Positions 21,624 to 32,167 of a stretch of 64,000 nt of DNA are shown here, piece after piece. The notes under the pieces were generated by a model, which did not search any database, was not told the origin of the DNA, and saw only the letters and a list, made by a program, of their open reading frames with translations. The stretch spans positions 62,001-126,000 of the forward strand of contig NJFT01000043.1 in the NCBI GenBank assembly GCA_002221725.1. Reading direction: 5' to 3'. The stretch comes from Scedosporium boydii. Lineage: Eukaryota; Ascomycota; Sordariomycetes; Microascales; Microascaceae. The first letter of the stretch is position 1, and each line of letters opens with the position of its first letter. The position numbers and the translations under genes were made by a program.

Positions 21624-23519
21624 TCATTTCTCGGCCAAAATCTTCTGCTCAAGAGCGTCGAAAGCCCCCAAAACATTCCCATACCTCTGAAACAACCCAT
21701 CCCTAAACCCCTCATCCACCTTCTGAATCGCCCCCTCCTCCTTCCACCTCTTCCCAATCAACTCATCAAAGCTCTCCCCCTCCGCCCTCTCCAGCGCCCA
21801 CACAGCTTTATACGCGCCGCCCAAAGCGCAAGCATTACCCCCGACGTCGAGCTTATAAACGCCCTCCGCTCCGCCGAGGACCTCGCCCATGGTGCGGGCG
21901 ATGGCCGGATTCAGCGAGCCGCCGCCGACGAGATACACCCTCCTAGGCTGGGGCGGGAGACCCTCGCGGGGACTGTGGACGAGCTTCTGGGAGCGCATGC
22001 GCATGGAGAGGGCCTGCGACTCGACGATGGCGCGGGCGTCCTTTTCGGGAGCCCACCCGTTCTTGTCTTGGAACTCGGAGAGGTCGCTGCCGTCGGCGGC
22101 GTTGCAGGTGTATCGCCACGTGCCGGCGCGGATATTGGGCACGATTTCGGGGAGATAGAAGTAGAGACCCAGCTTGGCCCTGTCAGACTCGGACGCGACG
22201 TCGAGAGGCGGCGAGTCGAGGACGGCTTTGTTGAAGTTGGCCCATGGGTCGCCGGTTTCCGGCTTTGGGAGTTGGTCGCGGACTTTTTCGCGAGCGAGGC
22301 CGCCGTTCTTGTAGCAGAGCATGAACATGTACTGCCCCGGGGTCGTGGGGTGGTTGAAGAAGTGGTAGGCGGGGTCTGGCTTGTAGTAGGGCGTGATCAT
22401 GAGGAACGTGGTCGAGGTGCCGAGGGAGACGATGGCGTCGAGGGGTCGAAGTGGGAGAGCGAGGATAGTGGCCGGGTTGTCGCCTGTGAAGGGTGCAATT
22501 TGGCAATCGGCGCCGAAGCCGTACTTGGAGACGAAGTAGTTATCAATGGAACCAATGCTTCCACCGCCATCCTTGCGTACCTCTCCGAGTTTCCGGCGCA
22601 GCTCGTCGACGCCGCCCGGGCCGGCTGTGAGCTCAAGGAGGGATTCGTTCCATTTGGCGTTGGGAATGTCCCAGAGATTCATGCCGCACGCATCGCTAAT
22701 ATCCATGGGGGCATACTTGCCGAGAAGGAGGGATGCGAGGAAGGACGACACGAGGGCGATGCGCTCAGTGTTGCCATACATCTCAGGAAGTTTACGCCTG
22801 AGCCGCATGATTTGGGGACCAGTGAAGCGCTACATCGAACCGTTGCAAGTTAGAGCTTTCTGTCATATTCAAAATGACAACGTAACCAGATCCGCGTCGC
22901 AAACATACGTGATGAGCCCCGCTTCCCGTCGCCTCCGCGAGCTTCTCTGAGTCGCCCAGCTTAGCATTATACTGCTCAACCTCCGCATCCGTGCTATGAT
23001 CCTGCCAATTCGGCGCATACGGATGCGAGAACGAATCCTTGAGCTGCTCAACAAGACTCTTCTCAGCACTAAGGGCGCTGAGCTTTCCCTCGGCACCGCG
23101 CGCCCAGTACACGCTCCCGTGCTGCTGGCACGAACCGCTGATACCCTTGATGTTCTCGAGCGAAATCTTCTCCTTGAGACGAACAAGAACAAGATCGAGG
23201 GCATCGAGCCACATGGCTACGGGGGCATAGACCTCGCTCTCGGCGGGCACGACGTAGACACCCTTGGTGATACCATACTTGGCTCCGAAATCGCCGTCAA
23301 AGTCGACCTTGGCCTCGGCGATGACGTGGAGGTCGGACGTAATTACGATGGCTGCGGCATTGTTAGGGTTTTGTTAAACAAAGTCAAAGTCACGTCGAGG
23401 CTTCATATTCGCGGAAGAAGAACATGGGGAGATATAAGGCATCACAAGGGGAGTTTGCGTCTACCTTTTAGTTGCTGGGTTGAGAGGTCAAACCCCAGGT
23501 ACTGAGGTCCGGAGGTCAT
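21624..23519 (-). CDS. XKS1: D-xylulose kinase
   Basis: Exons 23465-23519, 22909-23351 and 21624-22829 give 567 residues. An in-frame ATG two codons upstream (23525) would give 569, but the 23519 ATG has the better context (ACCATG). The enzyme phosphorylates D-xylulose with ATP to xylulose 5-phosphate, feeding pentose catabolism into the pentose phosphate pathway. FGGY-kinase features: YLGFDLSTQQLK (phosphate-1 loop), GISGSCQQHGSVYW, NWQDHSTDAEV (substrate region with the acidic residue), HRFTGPQIMRL, and CQIAPFTGDNPATILALP followed by DAIVSLGTSTTF. The ATP-site Gly-rich block is LVGGGSLNPAIARTMGEVLGG. Length matches fungal xylulokinases (about 570). Fungal orthologues are often called xkiA and are induced on pentoses; I saw no clear XlnR site by eye. 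Confidence 0.92.
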
Positions 23520-24485
23520 GGTCATTCGGTTCGAGGCACAAGGCTACGCAAATTAAAGAAACGAAAGGATGCTCAGAAAGAAGAGATACAATTGGAAACT
23601 GGTATCTATGAAGTAGGAAGGAGAAGGATGGCCGAATATACAGACGAGCTCAATATGCCCAATACGACGGGGGCTATATGCAGGAAGCTGTGTGTGCTCA
23701 TGTGCTTGATCTTGCGGCTCTGCGCTCAGATGAGGCGAAGAAGGGGGGCGAGGTTTTTTGTCTTTTGTAAAATTGTCTGCGAAGACGAATCTCGATTGCG
23801 CCGCTTGACAATGCCAAAAGACCGAGGGAAACATTGAACCATAGCTTAGGGGAAATAGTGTACAAGTACATGATTTTCTGTCTAGTAAAAGGCGGCAGGA
23901 GCGATTCCGGATGAAATGACTCGAGACCCTTGGACCTGGTGGATGTGGGGTCGCCAATCGCCAGAGCCAGACACTTGGAGCCACTAAATGGTGGGGTCAT
24001 TGATGGATCGGATCGATAATTCGCACGCTTCAGTTCAGCCTTGTCCTTGCATTTAGCCTAAAAGTAGAGCCAATGGAGGGGAGGTGGGAGCCAGGCCAAA
24101 CCAATGAAAATGAGGGAAGAAGCGTTGCATCTGGGCCGGCGCCACTCTGCGGGTGAACAACGAAAGTTTAGTGTTGCGCGCCACGATCGGAGTGGACCAA
24201 TAAATCGGCGCACCCTGCTCTAGACTTGTCGCCGTGTCGTCAATGTGGGTGGCCAGCCATTGTGGTTCCAGAACCCCGAATATATATCGCGCACGTATAT
24301 AATTTATATATATATAAGTGTATGTTGTCGTGAAATCGATAGCACGATAGCCATAAGCCAAGATCGGACCAAGACCACGCAGAGGAGTGTTCAAGTGCAC
24401 AGGGATATCATTGTATAAAACTCAGCTCGAGGGCCGGGCTGCGGAAGATGGCGGATTTTTCAAATCGAACAGGTTGTTATTAAAT
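23520..24485. other. intergenic, no gene seen
   Basis: Upstream of xylulokinase and downstream of the CDF transporter gene, both on minus. A short AT stretch (TATATA-type) lies at about 24280-24320. No coding signal. Confidence 0.5.
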
Positions 24486-25941
24486 TCAATGGCGTTTCCG
24501 AGGCTGCCCATTACTATTACCATTTCCATTCGCATGGCCGTTGCTATGGCCATTAGAATGTGAGTGGGAATGGCCCTCATGGTCGTGCTCGTGCTCGTGA
24601 GCTTCGGCCTCCTCCTCTTCGGCTGCGTCGGACTCAACAACCTCCGGACTCACCTCGCCCGAAACGAACTCGTCGAATTCTCGGGGAGGGGGCGCGTCAC
24701 GGGACACGAATCGAACTCGTACCCTCTTTGCGCCACGAATATGGGACCCGATTTGCTCACGCACACCGCTCTCAATCTCTCGGACGTCTTCGACAGTCCA
24801 CGTTCCGGGAACGGCGAGCTCCAGATCGATCAAGAAGTTTTGGCCCGATTTGGTGCCGGAAATGCGACGAAGCTCGACTTCGTGGCCCTCGGTTATGGAG
24901 CCAAGTGCTTTGTTGACTTGGAACTTGACTGATGTCTTAATCTCGTCGTCGAGACCCCGGTCGATGAGTTCGCGGATAGCGGAGATGGTGTTCTCGGCGC
25001 CGGCCTTCACAACGAGCATCGAAATTAACAGTCCTCCGACAGGATCGAGCCAAGCGGCATTCTCGACGAAATTTGCTAGGACGACGGCAAGGAGTGTGAC
25101 GACACCCGTCCAACTATCGACACGGTGGTGGATGGCATTCGACGCGAGGACCGAGGAATGGCGTTCGATTGCGACCTTCATGGCTGAAGTGGTTCAAAGA
25201 ATAAAAGTTAGCCTCCGGAGAAGACGGAATATACGGGATTTGCAATTTAGAAGAAAAATAGGAAGAGAACCGGAAAGAGAGGTGCTTACTAGCTCGGTAT
25301 AGCCACTCCTTGAGGAGAATGGTGCCAGCGGCCAGCCATGCCGCATGCATGCTCGGAACACCGCCGTGCGAATGGCTGTGACTGTGACCGTGATGGATAA
25401 GGTCCCCAATGATGGCGGGATCTATGCCGAGTTGGCCGATGAGAGCAAGAGTGCTACTCCAACCCATCATAAGACCGCCCGTGAGTAGCATTCCCGACAC
25501 ACCCAAGGAGCCCAAGCTCTCCACCTTGCCATAGCCGGAGGGGAATCTCGTCGTGGGGTCTTTCGAGCTCCAGGAAACGGTTGCGAGGGTTAGGACGTCG
25601 GAAGCGAGATCGGTGACGCTGTGCCAGGCGTCTGCAATCATGGCGTGGGAATGGAACACGTAGCCGCCGATGCCCTTGGCAATTGCCATGGCAAGATTGG
25701 AATAAAGCCCTATTCTTGTTATACGTACGCCGGCATCGCCTTTATTCCTAGAGGTGAGGTAGGTATTGTCGTGATGATGGTGATGGTGGTGACCAATGCC
25801 ACCGTGCTTGTGGTCATCATGGAGCTTCCGAACACCCATGATGTAAGGGATCAAAGAAAATTGCCTGGGAGACCGAAGCTGCAATGATAATCTCGTTGGG
25901 GTTGTGAAAATGAAAGTTTGTGACCGCCTACTACAGTTCAT
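24486..25941 (-). CDS. mitochondrial cation diffusion facilitator (Mmt1/Mmt2-like metal transporter)
   Basis: Exon 1 is 25290-25941 and exon 2 is 24486-25183; the 106-nt intron has donor GTAAGC. Total 449 residues. The start chosen is MNCSRRSQTFIFTTPTRLSL, whose Arg/Ser/Thr-rich, acid-free N-terminus looks like a mitochondrial presequence and runs into RQFSLIPYIMGVRK. Still earlier ATGs in the frame cannot be excluded. A His7 run follows. The CDF core has HAMIADAWHSVTDLASDVL (first metal motif, A-D-x-x-H-x-x-x-D) and HHRVDSWTGVV (second, H-x-x-x-D). His-rich loops are HGHSHSHSHGG between helices and a C-terminal HEHEHDHEGHSHSHSNGHSN tail, plus a cytosolic/matrix ferredoxin-like domain (TSVKFQVNKALGSI...). 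Yeast Mmt1/2 export iron from mitochondria; substrate here is inferred. Confidence 0.85.
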
Positions 25942-28277
25942 CAAATGTGCAGAAGAAGAAAGAGTCTCAAAACTTCGAGTGTGTTGTGGTTGATGTGTCC
26001 TCTTGGGGATAAAAAGGACGGGTAAGAAGCTCCGAGTACTTTGGAGGACAGCCAAAATCAAGGTTGGATTGTTTGGGGACGACGTCACGGTCGCAATGTG
26101 AGACGAGGGGCGCAGGCGCATGCCCGAGCCAAAACTTCGACTCTGGATCTGACACTGACACTGGCGGACAGCCCATCTCAATCTCAAGCTCAAGCCGCTC
26201 AAGCCCATGCCGGCACTAGGACCAGGGACAATAACCGGATGAGGGCCCCGAATTTGGGGTGGCATCCAAGTGCCAATCCATGCCCGCTGCCTCAAGGGCA
26301 TTGCCCGGACGCGTGTGCAATTGCTTGTTCCAGATTGCTTGACGCTGCACGCATACGTATGTCTCTCCCAGGGCAATACGGAGAATTATTTTCCTATGCC
26401 GAGAGATGTGACGAGGATGACGAAGCAATGGACGAAGCACCGGGAACCGTTAGTAATGAGCAGACACTGTATGGCTGATGCGGTCTTCTTCCCTTGTTGG
26501 AGGGGACAATCAAAGCCTGAAGCGCTGTTTTAGTGTCGAAAATTCAAATTGGGGGTCCGCAGGTCCGCACTCAATGGTGGGTTTTGCTGGTCCTTGCAGT
26601 TTGGGGGAATTTTCGGGGCCTCGGATAGGTGGAGGAAAACGGCCGGGGTAGGGTGGGAGTGTGCCTCAGTGCATCAAGGATGCGTAGTAAGTAATCACTG
26701 ACGGACTCCCAAGCTCGAACAAAATTCAATTGCTGATCCAAGCTGATTGACGGCAAATCGGTAATCAAGAAACTCTGACGGGTTGGAAATTTGCAGGGAG
26801 AGTGGTAGGTGCACGTGCTTGCGACCTCAGCCAAGCAGTACTTCGTGTAGAGTCGTACTTTGCAGCTCCTCCTTCGCGGCGGTAGCCTGGCTTGGGATGA
26901 TGTGCTGGTTTTCAGCGCAGGTGGTGGGCGTTTCCGGTGTTGGAATTACTGGCGCATTTAGTAATTTTTAGTAATAATGGGGCTCTGACGCGCTTTTTCT
27001 CAGGGGAGGTAGTAGCACAACGAGTGACTTGGGTCGGCGATGCATAAAAGGGGACCGGAGAAATCGGAGCGATCGGGAAGAAATAACGCTGCTTTGCCTG
27101 TAGTCGCCGTTCATCGCATATAAACTGGGTGGATGTGAATCTTGGCTGGATATGCAACGGGATTCGAGCCTTCGAGGTGAGGGAAGGGCGTACAGGACCA
27201 GACTTGAGTCGATGTCACATGCGGAGAGAGACCCAGAGTCCTTCCTTCAGGAGCAAGTGACGACTCAGAGGGAAAAGCTTTGCGGCCTGCTTGTTTTGAG
27301 GGATGAAGTTGGTAGAATTTGTCCAGGCACAATAGTTTCAAGAGCTCCGATAATAGGTCCTACGCTGGCTCGGGCCTTGGGTTTGGGGCCTGGGCCTAGG
27401 AGCAATGGTCTTTAGTATTTACAGCTTGGCTGCAGCCCGTAATAAATGCCAGCTCTCGTCCAATCCCAGCTGCTTTCGGCCCCAAAATAGGACGGAATCG
27501 CACCACTTTCTTGCACTAAGTCACGTGCCTCACAGGGGGAGATGGCGACTTCCTTCACATTTGTTCGTTTGCCAATCTCCCGCCTCGGACTCGCCCAGCC
27601 CAGACCGAAGCAGAGTTTTAAGGACCGACCAAGAGTGGACAATTGCATCGGGCTCAATTGCGAGCGGCTCGGAGTTTAGCTCGATTCGATTGATGTCCGC
27701 CCTCATGTCCGCTCGCTCCTCCTAGACCGGACATAACGTCACAACATTGGACACACTTCTCACCGCTCGACTCTGTCGATCACGACCTTTGTGAGATGTC
27801 ACAGAGGATGAAAGTACCTGATTTTAAGAGAGCAAACAGCCCTGCATCTCTTTGGGCGATTATCATTTGAACTCTGGCTTCGGCGAACGTCATTTGCGTT
27901 GGTTCAGTTTGGCTCGAATTTCCAGAATATGCACCTGTTGCGATCTTATGCCGGATCTAGTCTTCTAGAGTAACCCTAGGAGTAACCCTTTTTAAACGGC
28001 AAGCTCTTTCATTCGTCAATTGGACTCCGATCCGGTCGAGTTTGACAAAGGCGCATGTAAATCAATTGAAGGGCGCACACGGGGAACAAACTAACATAAC
28101 CCTTTCTCCGCTGTGAGAGAGCCGCCACGATGTTCGATCGATGGCTTTTAAACATATATATGTAGGCAAGTCCCGGGCCAGTAGAGAATGTAGCTTCGAA
28201 GAATAAAAAGAGAGGAAAAGAAGACAAATTAAAGGCCCTTGAACAGACATTAGGCTCACAAGACAATTCCAATCATC
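25942..28277. promoter_or_regulatory. 2.3-kb divergent region between metal transporter and MFS gene
   Basis: Frames such as 26041-26533, 27152-27415 and 27405-27725 have no recognisable domain and compete with antisense frames. A TCACGTG (bHLH-type) site lies near 27522. The 15-mer CAGTACTTCGTGTAG at 26836-26850 recurs at 44639. It is long enough for extended regulation of both transporters. Confidence 0.4.
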
Positions 28278-29881
28278 ATGTCAAAGTTAGAAATCGAATT
28301 GAGTACTCCGCAACCCCGGGCCGGTCCAGTCGAAAGAAGCGGTGCCGAGAGCAGCTCCGCCTCGGTCCGTGAAGTGCCTTTCAACAACGATGCGTCCACG
28401 GATCATCTCACCCTCGAGCGGGAAGCGGTGTCCCTTCCGCCCATGGACGGCGGCAAGGATGCGTGGCTTTTCTTAGCAGCTGTCTTCGTTGTCGAGGCTC
28501 TTGTGTGGGGTGGGTTTTCTTCTTTTTCTGATTCTTTTGCTTTTGCCTTTTCGCTATCGAAGGATCGTCGAGTGTTCGATATGAGATTGTGCGGACACCT
28601 GTGCATACGAGTACTAACACCGAAAGTAGGGTTCCCGTACGCCTTTGGCGTCTTTCAGAGCTACTACAGTACGCATGAACCTTTTGCAGGCGCCAGCAAC
28701 ATTCCCGTCATTGGCACATGTGCAATGGTACGTTTCCAAGCAATGTAATCAGCGGTCCATGTTGTTACTGCCCATCTCTCGACATGAGTATAGACTGAAT
28801 AGAGCCAAAGGGTATCATGTACCTTGATGGTCCCATTGCCATAGGCCTTCTTCAACTATTCCCTCGATACGCCCGCTGGGGACCTCTCGTCGGCCTTCTA
28901 ATCATGTGCCTCTCTCTCTCCCTGAGCTCCCTCTCCTCCACCGTGACCCACCTCATTGCTACCCAAGGCATCTTCTACGCCATCGGCGGCTCCATAGCCT
29001 ACTGTCCGTGCCTCATCTATACAGACGAGTGGTTCGCCCGCCGGAAAGGTCTCGCCTACGGCATCATGTGGTCCGGGACCGGCCTCGGCGGCATCCTCAT
29101 CCCCTTCTTCCTCGAATTCCTCCTCAACAAGTACGGCTTCCGCACCACCCTCCGCGCCTGGGCGGGCATCCTGTTCGTCCTAACCGCGCCCCTGTGCTAC
29201 TTCATCAAGCCCCGTCTCCCCATCGCGCACCGAACCCACTCCCGCCGTCCCAACCTCAACTTCCTCCGCTCGCGCGTCTTCTTGCTGCATCAGCTCGCCA
29301 ACATCATCGAGGCGTCCGGATTCTTCCTGCCGGGTATCTACCTGCCTTCCTTTGCCCAGTCCTTCCTCGGTGCCTCTTCTTTCCTCTCCGCACTCACCAT
29401 CATGCTCGTAAACGCCGCCGCCGTCTTCGGTTGCGTCGCCATGGGTTTCCTGACGGATAGATTCCACGTGACGACCTGCATCCTCGTGTCTACGATAGGC
29501 GCCACGATCGGCGTACTCGTAATCTGGGGATTATCCACCTCTCTCCCCGTTCTCTACGTCTTCTGCCTCTTCTACGGTTTCTTCGCCGGCTCCTTCACCT
29601 CGACGTGGCCCGGCGTCGTGAAACAGGTCGTCCAAACCGAGGACCGCGCCGGTCGCGCCGTCGACCGATCCATGATCATCGGCTGCCTGTCTTCCGGTCG
29701 TGGGATAGGGAACGTCATATCGGGCCCGCTGAGCGAGGTCCTCATCAAGGGACAGCCGTGGCGGGGCCAGGTCGGCAGCGCGTACGGAAGCGGACATGGC
29801 ACTCTCATCGTCTTCACGGGTGTGACGGCTTTGCTGGGTGGCACTACGGTGTTGTGGAAACGCTTTGGGTGGCTCGGTTGA
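28278..29881 (+). CDS. MFS transporter, monocarboxylate-transporter (MCT) type
   Basis: Exons 28278-28509, 28630-28727 and 28811-29881 give 466 residues; introns are 120 and 83 nt. A 60-residue charged cytosolic N-terminus precedes helix 1 (DAWLFLAAVFVVEALVWG). After the first intron comes the MCT-family signature region FPYAFGVFQSYY (usually [WF]G..[YF]GVFQxYY in fungal members). Eleven or twelve hydrophobic helices follow, with GSIAYCPCLIYTDEWFARRKGLAYGI after helix 4 (the R-K-G-x-A motif) and FLTDRFHVTTCI in the second half. It is a plasma- or vacuolar-membrane permease; fungal MCT-like proteins have varied or unknown substrates (riboflavin for yeast Mch5, others orphan). The helix-1 exon joins cleanly (G|GG-TTC). 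It is divergent with the CDF metal transporter, but over 2.3 kb, so a joint role is speculative. Confidence 0.85.
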
Positions 29882-30186
29882 TGGGAACGTGTAATCAAGT
29901 TGCATTGATCATGCTAGGTTTTGGTCCTTAGCATGTCCCGGTCGTGGGAATAAAAAAAAAAATTAGTCTAAAATAAAAGGAGTGAAGAACAGAATATCCC
30001 GCCCGCCCGTGAACCCCTGTTTTCGTTTTGTTTCTAAATGTCAACACTGACTCCTCCCAAGAGCCATAAATTTTAGATGTCCGTATAACAGAATATGTGT
30101 GGAATAATCAAATCTGACGAAACCGAAGATAAAAAAAAAAAAGCAAACCAACAATAGAATGAAAGAGAAGACTGGTCCGCATTGAA
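29882..30186. other. convergent 3' region
   Basis: 305 bp with A-runs near 29951 and 30130; no gene seen. Confidence 0.5.
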
Positions 30187-31456
30187 TTAACCATAAGTAG
30201 AGTCACCCCGCGCAAGCAGAGGCCGCTCCCAAGGCGTATCATCAATGCTGTCCGAGTCGCTACACTCGGATAAAACGTCGTGCGCCTCTTCCGTGTTGTT
30301 ATACAAGAAATATTGAGTGAAGACGCCAAAATCCAACAAGAGGGTTACAACGCTGCCTGCGAGCCAAGAAAGATTCACTAGGATGTACTTCCCATAAATC
30401 TTCCCGGCCTCACCAGGAGCGCATCCATCTTCGCCGCACCGTGGCTCGTAGGCGAAGATAGACAGGACGTAAGTAATGTTGCCTAGGCAGGCGAAGAGGA
30501 AGAAGAGCATGCTCAGGCCGTCGGTGCTCTTGCGTTTGTAATTGAGGATAAGTTGTGGTATGCGGGAGAGGATATAGAGGGCGGCGCATAGATATCCGAA
30601 TATCTGGCCCCAAATATTGAAGGTTAGGGTTTCGCCTGGCTCACCGTCATGCGGCGTGTCGCGAGATTCGGGGCCGTTTCGGCCGAGGTACCACCCCAAG
30701 ACACCTGCACCGCAGACCATGAGAACAGCTAGTGTGTTCCATCGTATGGTTTGAAAGACGGTCGGAGGCGAAGGAGGGGCCTCGAATGGGTCGGGGACTA
30801 TAGGTACGGCTGGTGATAGGTTCGACCAGTCTGAGCCTCGTCTCCGTCGTCGTCGCCGTCGGTGCTCGCGTAGAAGTCTCGTGCGTTCGTTCACAGGCAG
30901 GCCACCTTCAAGATTTTCGGATGGTTTCGGCGTCGCAGAGACGACTTCGTCCTTCCAAGTGAATCCTCGGTAATAGAAACATTGTAGTAGCAATACAATA
31001 TCGGCAAAGGTATAGTAGAAGGCAAGGATGATCTGGAATGCAAGCCTCGTTAGCATAATTCGCACGGCCTGTCATTGGGACTGGAGGGAACGAACCATCG
31101 TTGGAAGCACTCCTTGGATGACGGCACCTAGAATATTAAAGACGTCGCCGAGAAGCCATACTATTAGGAATTGAATCGACAGGCCATCTGTGCTTCCGCG
31201 CTGGAAGTTCTGCAATATTTGAGGGGAGAAGACAACCACTACAGCGAGAGTTAGCATGGCAACCTAGGAAGAGTTCGGATCGGCGTTATATCGAGGAGGC
31301 CGCGTACCCCAGCATGCTATCGAGATTGATCTAGAAGAAATCCCTATTAGCGACCTAAAACACCACGCGACGCTGAACTTTTGCCCAAGAGACTCACCCG
31401 CAAATGCCTGAAATGGCCTCGACATCCAAGTTCAGCGGTGCGGTAGGTGGCGCCAT
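30187..31456 (-). CDS. PQ-loop repeat vacuolar membrane protein (Ypq/PQLC2-like)
   Basis: Four exons: 31398-31456, 31308-31330, 31096-31238 and 30187-31032, giving 356 residues. Introns are 67, 69 and 63 nt. Exon 2 is only 23 nt yet is needed to complete helix 1 (GSISIACW). Two PQ-loop repeats are clear: SPQILQNFQRGSTDGLS (first) and SRIPQLILNYKRKSTDGLS (second), each with the Pro-Gln dipeptide and the STDGLS end. Seven helices are predicted by eye. Ypq1-3 in yeast and PQLC2 in animals export cationic amino acids from vacuole/lysosome; the family match is firm but the substrate is not. A 110-residue loop between helices 3 and 4 carries LLREHRRRRRRRRG (eight Arg). The acidic Ser tail (SECSDSDSIDDTPW) has casein-kinase-like sites and may hold a sorting signal (RPLL). 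Confidence 0.9.
31308..31330 (-). other. 23-nt microexon of the PQ-loop gene
   Basis: Flanked by acceptor TTCTAG and donor GTACGC. It carries 1 + 21 + 1 nt, with split codons on both sides, and restores CGSISIACWVVVFSPQ. Skipping it shifts the frame. Confidence 0.8.
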
Positions 31457-32167
31457 ACCGACGCTGGAGAGTCGACGAATTGACTACGTTTCTCGGGCTA
31501 TGGTCGCGAACATGTGTCTCTGGTGATGCTGCCCTTTCCGGCGAGGCTGATTGCTGCGTTTCGTGGGTAATAGGGACCGAAAGGGAATCGGGGGCGAGAA
31601 CGAGAGTCACGGAGTGGATAGCGTCGAAGCCTGGACGCCGGCGCTGTCGCTTTTTTTATGCCGGACGAAGCCGCCAAGGGGTCCCGCAATGCGAGTTTAT
31701 GGGGCCAAAGTCTGCCCACTTCCAGGCTCGGCGGGCCCGAGCTTGTTGTTTAGTGTACTTTGTACTCCGTAAATAGGAGCTCTTCATTACTGTCTAGAGT
31801 CATATTTTGTTCTTCACTGCTCACACGACAGACTCACGACAGACCTATTTGGCCCAGTCGAGAAAGAATGGTCTTCGTTGAAGAGAAGAACCGACAGTAT
31901 TTCCTTTTTTTTTTTATTTTTTTTTATTCGGCTTCGAGATTTTATCCTGCTCGCTCCCGGTATTGAGTTCGGTTCCCGATTGTGGAAAGAGGAAAATAGA
32001 TGTCCCGTTAGATGCATACCCTTTTTAATCGAACGCGAGAGAGAAATTGCCACAAAACGCGGTTCCTCAATTCATGGTGCAGGGATTGCTTGATTGATTA
32101 AATAATTTTTCAAAACCTCAAATCGGCTCTGGTCTCTCAACAACTCGAGGGCCATCCACCGTTCACC
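31457..32167. promoter_or_regulatory. divergent region PQ-loop gene / MRH4
   Basis: 711 bp. Poly-T tract near 31904-31924. TACTCCGTA motif at 31763-31771. No gene seen. Confidence 0.5.

Noticed and set aside
27150..27180. GGATTCGAGCC resembling a tRNA B box
   Set aside because: No matching A box or acceptor stem nearby; a similar GGTTCGATCC at 15182 also lacks a stem.
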